From NCBI GenBank assembly GCA_030847615.1, contig JAUMIR010000002.1, positions 234,751,809-234,815,808 of the forward strand: a stretch of DNA of 64,000 nt, read 5' to 3'. Below the pieces are notes generated by a model that saw only the letters and a list, made by a program, of their open reading frames with translations, did no database searches and had not been told where the DNA came from. This DNA comes from Gambelia wislizenii. Lineage: Eukaryota; Chordata; Lepidosauria; Squamata; Crotaphytidae. Both the position numbers and the translations under genes were made by a program. This document shows positions 22,724 to 33,701 of the stretch, piece after piece. How positions within the stretch are numbered: position 1 is the stretch's first letter; every line of letters begins with the position of its first letter.

Positions 22724-23226
22724 CTTTTAAGAGAAACAGGCCAAACAGGAAAGGAGGAGGAATAGCAATATATGTCAGGGATATTTACACCAGTGAAGAG
22801 ATCCATGACATCAATACTGGAAGCCAGGTGGAGAGCATCTGGATAGAAATTAAAGGGGAGGGAAACAACAAGTCAGATGAAAGAATTGGATGATGCCTTT
22901 CTAGAACAGATGACCACACTCGCAGAAAGGAGAGATGTAGTAGTGATGGGTGACTTCAACTATCCTGATATTTGCTGGAAATCTAACTCAACCAAAACTT
23001 CAAGGTCTCCTCAACATTAGGAGGAACTTTCTGACAGTAAGAGCTGTTCGGCAGTGGAACACACTCCCTTGGAGCGTGGTAGGGTCTCCTTCCTTGGAGG
23101 TCTTTTAAGAGAGGCTGGATGGCCATCTGTCAGAGATGCTTTGATTGTGTATTCCTGCGTGGCAGGGGGTTGGACTGGATAGCCCTTGTGGTCTCTTCCA
23201 ACTCTGCAGTTCTAAGATTCTATGAC
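22724..23226 (+). pseudogene. CR1 LINE with internal deletion (endonuclease joined to 3' end)
   Basis: The first 270 bases encode a CR1 endonuclease segment (NRPNRKGGGIAIYVRDIYT, VESIWIEIKGEGNN, VVMGDFNYPDICW). They are followed directly at about 23005 by the C-terminal coding and 3' UTR part (TCCTCAACATTAGGAGGAAC to the TTCTAAGATTCTATGA tail). The whole RT domain is missing. Confidence 0.8.
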
Positions 23227-23668
23227 TTTTCACCTCTTCCTATTGGGAGCTATCAATAGGAATGGGGTTTTTAAATGGCAAACCACTATAAATAGTCCAG
23301 TAATTTTTAACACTTACTAAATTCTGGTTCATCTGAATAATTTCTATAATTATTTTCAGAATTGTGGCATATAGTTTTAACTTCCTCTTCAATTCCTTAT
23401 GTTCATTTGCTTTCTTGACCCTCCTTCTATGTTACTGTATTTATGCATTAAGAACATACTGCCCCACACAAAAACTGTTTTGATGTGACCTTATATTTGA
23501 TGAGGATGCCTTATTACTACACAATGTACTTCTGCACATCAGCAAAAAGCAAACTAACAAAACTAGGATGACCAATTTTCAGCCATAAATTTAATACAGA
23601 TTTATTTGCCACAAACGTTGTGCATTTTTAGCAGTGTGGTGTCACTCCAACAATTGTTCATTGGTATA
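23227..23668. other. Unassigned AT-rich stretch
   Basis: No gene or repeat family was recognised. Confidence 0.4.
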
Positions 23669-23681
23669 GGATTACATCTTT

Positions 23682-23803
23682 CTGTCTTTTCTTCGCAAAC
23701 GAAGATTCAGGAAGGACTCATCCCGCGCTTTCTGCAAGTGCGCTGATGACTAAAAAGGCCAATCCAAGATAAAGGAAAACTCTAATCCCAAACCCGGGCA
23801 GAT
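23682..23803 (-). mobile_element. 122-bp LINE-derived insertion with 13-bp TSD
   Basis: The identical 13-base GGATTACATCTTT flanks both sides (23669-23681 and 23804-23816). On the minus strand, the 3' part is the end of the C2H2-tailed LINE seen at 23968. The other segment, AAGGAAAACTCTAATCCCAA on the plus strand, matches 25362-25395, so it joins the LINE end in the opposite orientation. Confidence 0.85.
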
Positions 23804-23910
23804 GGATTACATCTTTAATGACCAGACAATATTCTTTAATATTTTGTGTCTGTCTGCACTATTGAGAGAAGAACAACAACAAAAACTGTTCTCAAAAGAT
23901 CCCAAGCACA

Positions 23911-23967
<57 letters not shown>
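23911..23967. repeat. (CT)n microsatellite, 57 bp
   Basis: A nearly pure CT run with one TT interruption. On the minus strand it is the (GA)n tail of the LINE at 23968-24581. The open frames across it are artefacts. Confidence 0.95.
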
Positions 23968-23969
<2 letters not shown>

Positions 23970-24581
23970 CTTTTCTTCGCAAACGAAGATTCAGGCAGGA
24001 CTCATCCTGCGCTTTCTGCAAGCGCGCTGATGACTAAAAAGGCCAATCCGAGATAAACAAGTCCGGTTGTAGAAAGCACAGCAGAAGTTCTCCTTGGGTG
24101 ATGTTTCTGGGTTGTGATTCTTTCTGCGTTGTCGTTTCTCTTTGAGACTTGTTTGGCGTGAGTTCTCAAATAAGGCTGCAGCATTGTGGATAGTGCATCT
24201 CCATGCCTCCCAATGTGAGGCCAGGGCGGACCATTGTTGGTGATCAATTTGGCCGAGCCTGAGATGTTGTTTCAGGGAGTCCTTGTATCGCTTTTTTGGA
24301 GAGCCCCTTTTACTCTGACCCTTGGCGAGTTCACCGTAGAGTACTATTTTTGGGAGGCAATGGTCCTCCATCCTAGAAATGTGCCCTGCCCAGCGCAGCT
24401 GTGTTCTCAATATCATGGCCTCAATGCTGGTGATCCCTGCTTGCTCAAGGACAGCAATGTTCGTCACATAGTCAGTCCAGTGTACATTTAGGATTGTGCG
24501 TAGACAGCGCTGATGAAAGCATTCGAGGAGTCATAAGTGTTGGCGATAGGTGATCCATGTTTCAGCACCACTACTAACTTT
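23968..24581 (-). pseudogene. LINE 3' end with C2H2-type tail, copy 1
   Basis: The minus-strand frame encodes VLEQAGITSIEAMILRTQLRWAGH, HCLPKIVLYGELAKGQ, KKRYKDSLKQHLRLGQID, ALASHWEAWRCTIHNAAALFENSR and a final CCAFYNRTCLSRIGLFSHQRAC zinc-finger-like motif. This is a LINE C-terminal tail known in many animals; the clade is uncertain. Copies: 27123-27660 and 46718-47070. All end in GA repeats. Confidence 0.8.
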
Positions 24582-25167
24582 AAAGAAAACTGGAAGAACC
24601 CTTACAGATATCTTATCAAAACAGAAACACAGACACACCCCCACCCTCACACAAATAAAAAACTTTTTTTTTAATATCCAGAGATTCAAAAGCACACACA
24701 TACCCCATTCCCCCCTCTTATAGGGACATGAAAAAATATACTTCCCTTTCTCACATGCACACAGATGCAATAACACACACATAACTCTCTCACACATACA
24801 CACACACACACTCCCCCATCTCTGATGTAAATGCAAACACACACCTCAAGCTGGCAGGAGTTTCCTGGCTTGCTTTTTGATGATCTTCACACACACTTGC
24901 ATCCAAATTTTATGGGTCCCCTCTGTGCACTGACTTGCTTGTCATTGACATCTGAATGTCAGACATTCTTAAATATATGGGAGAAATAGAAGGTCAATAA
25001 GGGAGCCAGGAGGATCCAAAAAAAAAAAATAGCTCGAATAAGGGAGCACTGTCCAAAGAGATACCTGTTATAATTGATTACACAGTCAAGTGGGCCCTAT
25101 CTTATAGGACTCTGAAAGAAACTCAGATATGGTGAAAAATGTATTTCTTTAATTAAGAATATATGCA
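24582..25167. other. Unassigned stretch with CA-rich DNA
   Basis: ACAC-rich simple sequence lies at about 24625-24845, including (CA)n at 24793-24811. No gene is supported. Confidence 0.5.
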
Positions 25168-25565
25168 CACCTCTCCATTGACGCCCCCTTGTCGTGGGAG
25201 AGAGGCTTGCGTACCCTAATGATGTTTTGAGCTATGCTGGCGGTGGCATAATAGCCACTGGTAGGGTCTCCCATGCCAGACAGGTCAAAACCGAAGGGTC
25301 TGACAAAGAGCGTCAAAGGGCAGGATGGGCTCTCTAGCCTTGTGGCAGCCGTCCTAGGAGAAGGAAAACTCTAATCCCAAACCTGGGCAGATGGTGCTCG
25401 TCCAACCCTGTAAGGTCAACCATCTAAGAGAAGGAAACTCTAATCAAACCTACGGCCCGAGGACCTCACTGCCACGTCCATGCTTGCAAGGCCACGGCAG
25501 ATGAATCTCTGGTTTAAAGGGTGAGGCCAGTTCTGTGCACGCTGCGCTCCACCAGAAAAATCCAT
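25168..25565 (+). mobile_element. LINE 5'-region-like segment
   Basis: GACGCCCCCTTGTCGTGGGAG, GGGTCTCCCATGCCAGACAGG, GGAAAACTCTAATCCC and CTGCCACGTCCATGCTTGCAAGG are in the order I recall from the 5' part of a widespread LINE. The 122-bp insertion at 23682 carries one of these segments next to the C2H2-tailed LINE 3' end, which links the two as one element. Confidence 0.5.
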
Positions 25566-25639
25566 TGCACAGGCTCGAATATGCACACAGAGACACAATC
25601 TAGAGCTTATGCTGATAGAAATAATTGGGCTTCCGAGTC

Positions 25640-27115
25640 CATAAAGTTGGTGATGACATCAAACAGGAATTCCCCTTTTCTCCAATATTATTTGCAATAG
25701 CTTTTGAGCCACTAGCAGAATGAATTAGGTCACATAAAGATGTTACAGAGCATACGATAAATAATCATTCACATTATTCATCTTTTCGTGGATGATACTC
25801 TACCATTCATCTAATCCAAAACAGTCAGTCCTTCCATCAGTTTTAATCAGTTTTGCAGACTTAAAGCTCTTATGCTTTAACACCCCATTTGGAGAACCCT
25901 ATGGTCTAAAGAAACAAGTGAATATTGATAGAGTATTCGTTTTTGAGGACTGAAGTATCTTGGATTACTCTAACTAAAGACATACATCAATTTGTTCAGC
26001 AGAAGTACTCTCCAGTGATCAAGTAGAATAGATGAAGAGGAAGTTGAAGAAGTGTAAATTTCTAAAGCCTTTTTTTTTATTAGGGAAGATTCTGGAGCTC
26101 AAAATGCAAGTCTTAATAAGATTAGCACGCTCATTTCAGGCTATTCCAGTGTTACTGGATATACATAAACTCTCTGCTTGGCAGAAAGCAATTGTGAGTT
26201 TCACAGCAGGAGTGGTAAGGAATACATCCACCACTCCCAAAAGCCCCATATTTCTTGATAGATAAAGGGGGGTTGGCTTTTGTTTCTAAGGACTTTATCA
26301 AACTAGCCCCTTTGAACGTTCTTTTGCCAGCATTAAAAAAAATGCAATTTTTATGCTGGCAAAATAAGGCTCTCCGCCCCCTGCACTTACCTCCTTTCCC
26401 GGCAAAGGCAGCTCTGGCAATAAAGAGGAAATGAATAGAACCCTGTTCATTTACTTGCTCGAAATCCTGTGAGACTTCGTCATGTGGGAAATTCAAAAAT
26501 AAAAACACAGATAAAGCATTTAAAGTTTTAAAAAGCAAACACACACTTTAAAAGTCCCAAGTAACCAAGGGAGGGTCATAAAAAGAGCAAAACTTACCTG
26601 GATGTTCCAATCTTACCCAGAAGTGTTAGTGCCAGACCGGCCATTGTTGAGGTAAGTACAAGAGTTAAATGGCCTGAGGTTTCATACGCCGGCAATGCTG
26701 GCACAAAAGTGTCTGGGGGATCTATTGGTGGCTTAAGCCATCAATTAAAAGGTACAGGTTTGGGGCTGATTTTAACTGCAAAAGGGCAATGTCGTCTGAT
26801 CCGCGCACCCTTTCGTGTTTATGTGGCCTCGTTATGACAACGTATTTTGGGTGTCTGATAAAGTGCTAAGCCTTTCAATTGAAACAGTGATCCAAATAAT
26901 CAGGAATAATGATGATCCTGTTTGGACAAATATGGAATTTGGAAGAGGAATATATTTGATAACTCCCTTCACGCCCCTAACGAAGCAATTATTGACAAAC
27001 AGAAAATCCATTTTAAGCTGTCCTTAAAATGGTTCCTTACAGTTCAGCTCTATTTGTAAGGAAAAAAATAAAAATGTAAAAAAGCAAATTCAATGTGCAA
27101 TTATTGTAGCGCTGT
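25640..27115 (+). pseudogene. L1 ORF2 relic split by MITE G
   Basis: Recognisable L1 pieces are KQEFPFSPILFAIAFEPLAE, then a degraded RT region, FQAIPVLLDIHKLSAWQKAIVSF and KGGLAF at 26270. The match weakens after the MITE. Many stops are present. Confidence 0.65.
26290..26866 (-). mobile_element. MITE family G copy 4 (577 bp, TSD TAA)
   Basis: TAA flanks both sides (26287-26289, 26867-26869). It runs from GGACTTTATCAAACTAG to TCTGATAAAGTGC. An internal TTTTGCCAGCAT/ATGCTGGCAAAA palindrome lies at 26321-26363. Confidence 0.85.
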
Positions 27116-27122
27116 TTACGCA

Positions 27123-27660
27123 CAATCCTAAATATACACTAGACTGACTATGTGACGAATGTTACTGTCCTTGAGCAAGCAGGAATCACCAGCATTGAGA
27201 CCATGATATTGAGAACACAGCTGTGCTGGGCAGGGCATATTTCTAGGATGGAGGACCATCGCCTCCCAAAAATAGTACTCTATGGTGTACTCACCATGGG
27301 TCAGCGTAAGAGGGGCACTCCAAAAAAAGCGATACAAGGACTCCCTGAAACATCTCAGGCTCGGCCAAATTGATCACCAACAATGGTCCGCCCTGGCCTC
27401 ACATCGGGAGGCATGAAGACGCACTATCCACAATGCTGCAGCCTTATTTGAGAAGTCACACCGAACAAGTCTTGAAGAGAAACGACAACACAGAAAGAAT
27501 CACAACCCAGAAACATCACCCAAGGAGACCTTCTGCTGTGCTTTCTGCAACTGGACTTGTTTATCTCAGATTGGCCTTTTTAGTCATCAGCACACTTACA
27601 GTAAGCGTGGGATGAGTCCTTCCTGAATCTTTGTTTGCAAAGAAAAGTCAGAGAGAGATT
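27123..27660 (+). pseudogene. LINE 3' end with C2H2-type tail, copy 2
   Basis: The plus-strand frame gives VTVLEQAGITSIETMILRTQLCWAGHISRMEDHRLPKIVLYG and, after a frameshift, KHLRLGQID-type and KRNDNTERITTQK-type segments. It ends AAAGTCAGAGAGAGATT, a short GA tail. The frame is broken near 27330. Confidence 0.8.
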
Positions 27661-28007
27661 GTCTGAATAAACTGTATTTTTAATATACCATATAATATAA
27701 TGTTATGCCAAATAAAATTGCATAATTGTTTTATGTTCTGTATATAGTACATTTTGTGTTCCTAAAGTAACAAAGTGACGGATGCGGATATCACTTTATT
27801 TTTAATTTATCCAAAAATTTCAATTTTTTTCTAGGGGAAAAAAAGATACCCCACCACCACCCCCTACCCTGATGGTTTCAACATTTTTGGAAATTTTACA
27901 TGCCAAGACATGAACAGAAATACCTAAAAACTGGAGCGATATGGAGAGGATTTCTCTCAGGTCCTGGCAAAATAGGGTCTGGTCAATGGCTGCTTTAGAA
28001 AAACTGA
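27661..28007. other. Unassigned AT-rich stretch
   Basis: No recognised element. A poly-C-rich CCACCACCACCCCC run lies near 27850. Confidence 0.4.
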
Positions 28008-28602
28008 GGAGATTATCAGATGCCCTTAACATGGCTTGACAGAGATGCCAGGAGATTGCAAAAGAGCTCGAATTTCAGATGATGACGTCCCCAAGTCGTC
28101 ATGCTCCTGTGCTCTTTCAGTTCCACCATCAGTCCTTTCTATTAATGGGCTAAGCTGTGAATCGATCGCCTGTTCTGGTTCTATGATGGAATGAGGGGCA
28201 AGTGGAAAGGTATCCTGTTATGCTGGCGCAATGCCAGCGTCAGTGGGCGGACCATGCCAAACACTTCTGGGTGTGATCGAGAGATCCAGGTAAGCGACAC
28301 ACTTTTGTGTACCCTTGCTGGGTTACTTGGCTTGGTTTTATTTTTTAAAGTGTATTTTTTCTTTTACTTTTTAATTTCCTGCATGCTTATCCTCTCGTGA
28401 GAATGGCCCAGGATTTCAAAAAAGGAAGTGAACGCAGCTCCCTAAAAGCTCCATTCAGTCCTGGGCTGCCGGGGAGAGGGGAGGACTCAGCAAATGTAGG
28501 TGTCTGAAACATTTCATTCTCATGTTGGGACAGGATCGGGAGGTGGTCGGGAGAGGAGATCGTGAGACGGGATGCTATTTTTGTCCCTGTCTGATAATCT
28601 GA
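28008..28602 (+). mobile_element. MITE family G copy 5
   Basis: It begins GGAGATTATCAGATGCCC and ends TGTCTGATAATCT. The interior has GGTAAGCGACACACTTTTGT and GGGTTACTTGG as in copies 2 and 6. The right end has lost one or two bases, so the target duplication is not readable. Confidence 0.75.
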
Positions 28603-29043
28603 CTCAGCAGTTAAAGACATCTACTAAAAGTGATAAGACCAGAGACAGCTTTGAAGGGATATAATATTTACATTCACTTGACAAGAACAGTCTCCTTATG
28701 CGTCTCAGTCTGAATACGTGAAGTTCTGGAAGAACATGTTTTAGAAGAAAATTGTTCCTGGCAATTACAAAGTATTATCTTGATGAATGTTTTTGTCTTA
28801 TTTGTTAAAATGAAAACATTCAGCAATCAGCTGAATACTCCTCTGTATCTTCTTTCTGTCACAGTCATGTGATGTTCTCTTTCTTTTTTGTTTTCTTTAA
28901 ATTTTTAATAAAATTCTGTTGGGGGGAAGAGTTATTTTGTGTTTTTAATACATGCATACATAGGGACTTCTACAGTGGTCAACACTGCTATTAAATGGAT
29001 GATTGCTTCAAGAGTGCTTTTTGGCAATGTTTTATGAATTAAT
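28603..29043. other. Unassigned stretch, possible L1 3' end
   Basis: TTTCTTTAAATTTTTAATAAAATTC at about 28895-28919 resembles the end of a squamate L1 3' UTR. There is no further support. Confidence 0.35.
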
Positions 29044-29580
29044 TGGGGATCATCTACAACAGGGGCAAAAATCCACATGGAATCAAGACTATTCTAGCCC
29101 GGAGCTGCCCCAGATTCACCATGTAGGTGAAACACTTACCAGCACAAAAGTGATGCAAAACTGTCTTGTAGTCCAGACGGTTGGCTGGGCTGACAATAAA
29201 GCAACACTGGTTCCCTGTCCTCTTCACAGGGCCACCACAATCACTGCCTCACCAGCCAAGCAGCTTCCTACAAGAGCCTGGCAAGCACCATTGCTTTTAC
29301 TGAGAATGGAGCACCGAGCCATGTGGTCAACAAGAAAGAGGTTGCTCTACCCCCTCCTCATTGATCGCATGGGTCCTACAGTCTGACCTCAGCAGAAGCA
29401 AGGGCTCTGGCCAGGCTCTTCCAAGGTGCTGCTTGGCTGACGAGGTGGTGGTGGTGGCAGCTCCAAAGAGGGCCCATCCCCTTCCCTGTGCTGCTCAGCA
29501 CAGGGTAAGGGAGATGGTGCCACGTTTGCATGTGGACAACTGTACTGAGCCAAATCAAACCTGATCCAGTTGTCCAGACA
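29044..29580. mobile_element. Palindromic hAT-like MITE family E copy 1
   Basis: GGGATCATCTACAAC at the left and GTTGTCCAGAC at the right are imperfect inverted ends, and the two halves fold back in part (AGCAGCTTCCTACAAGAGCC / GGCTCTTCCAAGGTGCTGCTT). A better-preserved copy is at 39072-39560. Confidence 0.6.
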
Positions 29581-29639
29581 GCAAAAGAACTGGAGAAACT
29601 CTGGAGTTTCCAGTGAGTTCTCTTAAGCCAGATTAATGG

Positions 29640-30078
29640 CTTAAAATGGTGAAAGGTCTGGAAACCATGCCTTATGAGGAAAGACTTAGGGAGCTGGGTA
29701 TGTTTAACCTGGAAAAAAGACGGTTAAGAGGCGATATGATAGCCCTGTTTAAGTATTTGAAGGGGTGTCACACTGAGGATGGAGCAGGCTTGTTTTCTGC
29801 TGCTCCAGAGACTGGAACACGGAGCAATGGATGCAAGCTCCAGGAACAGAGATCCCACCTCAACATCAGGAGGAACTTTTTGACAGTAAGAGCTGTTCGG
29901 CAGTGGAACAGACTCCCTTGGAACGTGGTGGGGTCTCCTTCCTTGGAGGTCTTTAAACAGAGGCTGGATGGCCATCCGTCGGGGATGCTTTGATCGTGAT
30001 TTCCTGCGTGGCAGGGGGTTGGACTGGATGGCCCTTGTGGTCTCTTCCAACTCTACAATTCTATTATTCTATGATTCT
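29640..30078 (+). pseudogene. CR1 LINE 3' end, 5'-truncated
   Basis: The frame from 29646 encodes [35 protein letters not shown] and [33 protein letters not shown], then a stop and the CR1 3' UTR with the TTCTATTATTCTATGATTC tail. It is a well-preserved short copy. Confidence 0.9.
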
Positions 30079-30363
30079 AAAGTGGATTTGCTATGTGAGT
30101 CATCTGGACACATTGCACCAGTCCAGGGTAAGTTTGGTTTATTTCCTTAGTACAGATATGCCCATGGTAACTTTAGGGTGGCAAGGAGAGTAAGGCACTA
30201 TTGTATACAGCCTGTACATAATCCCCAGTTTAAAAGTTGCACCCCAGAAACAAGGTAAATTGAGATGGAACTTCAAGATCTGATGAGCAATTTGAGTAGG
30301 GAAAAATTTGGATGCAAAATCCTGTTTTTCTCCCTACAGAAGACCACATGATGACACCATTAT

Positions 30364-31540
30364 TTACAGAATCAGAGAACCTTAGAGTTTGAAGGGAATA
30401 CAAGGGTCATCTAGTCCAATCCCCTCATCATACAAGAATATGTATACAACTACAGAACTCCTGAAAGATGCCCATTTAGCCTCTGTTTGAAGACCTCCAA
30501 AGAAGGAGAGTCCACACCCCCAAGGCAGTCTATTCCATTGATGAACAGTAAAGGCATTCTTCCTGATATTTTGGTGTAATCTCTTTTCTGGTAATATGAA
30601 TCCATTGGTTTGTGTTCTAGTCTCTGGGGCAGCAGAAATGAAGTTTGCTCTGTCTTCTATATGACATTCTTTCAGATATTTAAACATGGTTGTCATATCT
30701 CCTCTCAGTCTTTTTTTTTTTTTCAAGCTAAACATACCCAACTCTCTAAGTCGTTTCTCATAAGGCTTGATTTCCTGACCTTTGATTATCTTGGTGGCCT
30801 TCTCTGGACATGTTCCAGCTCATCAATATCTTTCTTGAACTATGATGTCCAGAACCAGACACCATATTCCAGGTGAAGTCTGACCAAAACAGAATAGAGT
30901 GGCCCTACTACAGTTGTTCCTCCATATCCACGGATTTGGTATGCACGGATGTAAGTATTTGCAGCTTGAAAATATTCTTAAAGAAATAATAATCCAAACA
31001 GCAAATTTGATTTTGCCATCTTATATAAGGGACACCATTTTGCTATGCCATTGCATATAATGGGTGTCAGGGTCCTCCATGAATACCACTGGAATCCAAT
31101 GGGACTTGAATATTCACAGATTTGGGTATTCATGGGGGGTCCTAGAACCAAACCCCAGTGAATGTGAAGGGACAACTGTACTTCCCTTGATCTGGACACT
31201 CTGCTCCTACTAATGCAGCCTAAAACTGCATTGGGTTTTTTTTAGCCATCACACTGTTGCCCAATGTTTAGCTTGTAGTCTACTAAGGCCCCTAGATCCT
31301 TTTCACATGTACTGCTTTCAAGGCAGGTGTTACTCATCCTAGATTTATGCATTTTATTTTCCCTGCCTAGATGTAGTACCTTGTTGAAATTAATTTTGTT
31401 AGTTTGGGCCTAGCTCTCCAATCTGACAAGGTAATTTTGAATTCTGATCCTGTCCTCTGGGATATTGGCTAGCCCTGTAAATTTGGTGTTTTCTGAAAAT
31501 TCCATAATCTAAATCACTTATAAAGATGCTGAACATATTC
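30364..31540 (-). pseudogene. CR1 LINE relic split by a Tigger-like element
   Basis: The 3' end is at the left (AATCAGAGAACCTTAGAG...). Recognisable minus-strand pieces are GMFSLKKKKRLRGDMTTMFKYLKECH and FTVHQWNRLPWGC. The match continues beyond the inserted T5 (CTTCCCTTGATCTGGACAC onward) to about 31540. It is older than the 29640 copy. Confidence 0.8.
30911..31178 (+). mobile_element. Tigger-like element T5 (268 bp, TA TSD) in CR1
   Basis: It runs from CAGTTGTTCCTCCATATCC to GAAGGGACAACTG with TA on each side. The CR1 sequence is continuous across the insertion. Confidence 0.85.
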
Positions 31541-31670
31541 CTAGCAGAAGATTCCACTTTATCAAGCGAATGATTGCTATGATCATTGGAAACAACAACA
31601 ACAACAAAATTCCACACCCACTTGAAAGCAAGGACAAATGAAGAAAACATAGTTTCAAAATTTTCAAGTA

Positions 31671-31919
31671 CAGTGGGTCCTCCATATATGCAGGGATTTA
31701 GTTCTGGAATCCTTCACAGATAGCAAAAACTGTGGATGGTTTTTGGTTAAGTCCTATAAAAATAGTCATTAAGTCCTATATAAATCAATGGGCACTGCTG
31801 TTTTAAGTATGTGGTGCCACCACGTTTAGGTATGGGTGCCACCATTTTAAGTATGTGGCAATGGTCCATCGATGCTGGAATCCGTGGATACCAAACCCAT
31901 GGATATGGAGGGCCCACTG
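31671..31919 (+). mobile_element. Tigger-like element T6 (249 bp, TA TSD)
   Basis: It runs from CAGTGGGTCCTCCATATATG to TGGAGGGCCCACTG and is flanked by TA. AAGTATGTGGTGCCACC and AAGTATGTGGCAATGG form an internal duplicated motif. Confidence 0.85.
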
Positions 31920-32062
31920 TATGTAGAGGTTTTCTTCTTCACAAGTTCAGATAATGCTATTCTAGTATAAGCTTGTAGCGAGGCAAGTGATCTCCCCAGA
32001 AGATCATCGTAAAGTATGGATATTATGAATGGGCGCATACACTGAATCTTGTTTATGCCTAA

Positions 32063-32635
32063 GGACTTTATCAACTAGTCTCTAAAAAATGCTGTAATTC
32101 CATCACTGAGGAAAGTGGAAACATAGAGGCATGATTACAGTATTTGTCACACATTGCTGTAACTGGGTGATACTAACCTGTAATCGCATGATACTACTGC
32201 CACAGAATCATTGCACAACCATCACTAGCTGTTTAAGAACAGGATTTTACTTCCATGATTTTGTGTGAACGAGATTTTGGCTCTTCTCACGAGAAGACGC
32301 GACTTTGTTTAAACACAGCAAAACCACATAAATAACAAAGGAAATTAATAAATAAGCACTTAAACAAACATAAAAACATATCAGGAAGAGATGACAATTC
32401 ATTAAAAGAGCACCCGCTGTATCCTATGTTCTCATTGGGAAAGGGGAGGGGGGAAAGGACTGCCCCATCAAACTGTATACATGCAATTACAGTGGGATGT
32501 GATTTCGCATGCTTGTCAATACTGGAAAAAGTACAATATTGGGGCTGTTCATGGATTTTCCCATCAATGAAAAGTGATGAACAATTAACAGGTGGAGCAC
32601 ACATTGACCATGGAAGGACAGCAACATCATGACCT
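32063..32635 (+). mobile_element. MITE family A copy 3, 3' truncated
   Basis: It starts GGACTTTATCAACTAGTC after TAA and follows the 671-1313 copy through GTGGAGCACACATTGACCATGG. The right terminus is missing; SINE sequence follows. Confidence 0.75.
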
Positions 32636-32891
32636 TGGGAAACACATTGACAGCAACACATTGACCTTGGGAAAGCCACACTCTCTCAGCCCCAGAGGAA
32701 GGCAAAGGCAAACCCCCTCTGAACAAATCTCACCAAGAAAACTGCATTATAAGTTCACCTTAGGCAGGGCTGGCTTAACCATACTGCCAAATCAACATCC
32801 GCGGGAGGCCTCACACACCCTTTCCCCCTTGGTCTTCTTCAGCTTCCTCCCCTTGCTGCCAACTGAGTTCAGCCTGCAAAAGAAATTTCTG

Positions 32892-33105
32892 TGTGTTTGC
32901 CTATGTGTCTTCAAGTCATTTCTGACTGAAGCGAACCTACCATGGGGTTCTCTAGGCAAGGTTTGTTCAAAGGGGGTATGCCTTTGCTTTCCTTTGAGGC
33001 TGAGAGAGTGTGACTTGCCCAAGGTCACCCAGTGGGTATTCAGGGCTGAGTAAGGATTCAAACCCTGGTCTCCACAGTCATAGTGCAATGCTGAAACTTC
33101 TACAA
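32892..33105 (-). mobile_element. tRNA-derived SINE copy 3, inside the hAT-like element
   Basis: The minus-strand order is the SINE head (GGTTTGAATCC box), AAGTCACACTCTCTCAGCC, and the 3' ACTTGAAGACAC end. The overlapping 98-codon frame is SINE-derived. Confidence 0.85.
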
Positions 33106-33243
33106 CACTCGAGCTCTTTCAACAGAAGAATATAAAGAAAATACATTTAAATTTGGAGTAATATTACTGGGAACAATGGTTTTATTGTTGTCACTAAAAC
33201 ACCAGTATCGCATTAGTGTTATGTGAGAGGCATTGGCCTAGAG

Positions 33244-33586
33244 CAGTGGCTCTTAACCTTTTCTTTACCAGGGAACCCCTTTAAATATCTTTTGTTGCCC
33301 CAGGACTTAACTCAAGATTTAAAACCCTAATAGTAATAGCTAACAACAACAACAATACAATTACACCATCCATTAAACTTTCCCTCAGAGGCACTCTTGC
33401 TTCTTCCTGCAAGTTTGTGGCTGGAGTGGATTGAATGGCAATGTGCAGGCCAAGCCAGCCAGCCAGCCTTTGCCTTGGTTCCTGTCACATGGCTACTCCA
33501 CTACAGGGAGGAGGTGGGCCAAGCAGCCTTCAAGCCTTTGTGGACCCCCTGTGAGGACATTGTGGACCCCAAGTTAAGAACCACTG
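33244..33586 (+). mobile_element. Small hAT-like element (343 bp)
   Basis: It has CAGTGGCTCTTAACC and GTTAAGAACCACTG inverted ends. Flanks GCCTAGAG and GGCTAAAG match at 6 of 8. The GTGGACCCC interior is typical of Charlie-type hAT repeats. Confidence 0.8.
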
Positions 33587-33701
33587 GGCTAAAGAGTGCT
33601 GGAAAAGGAACAATGCAACCAGACCTTGAGAAGGGTGCTGGCAGGGGGATTCTGGGAGGTGTAATCCAAAAGTAACTTTCCCAGGCTCTGAATGCAGCTT
33701 A

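Noticed and set aside
24531..24842. Cys-rich 103-codon minus frame
   Set aside because: Produced by CA/TG-rich simple sequence encoding repeated Cys and Val.
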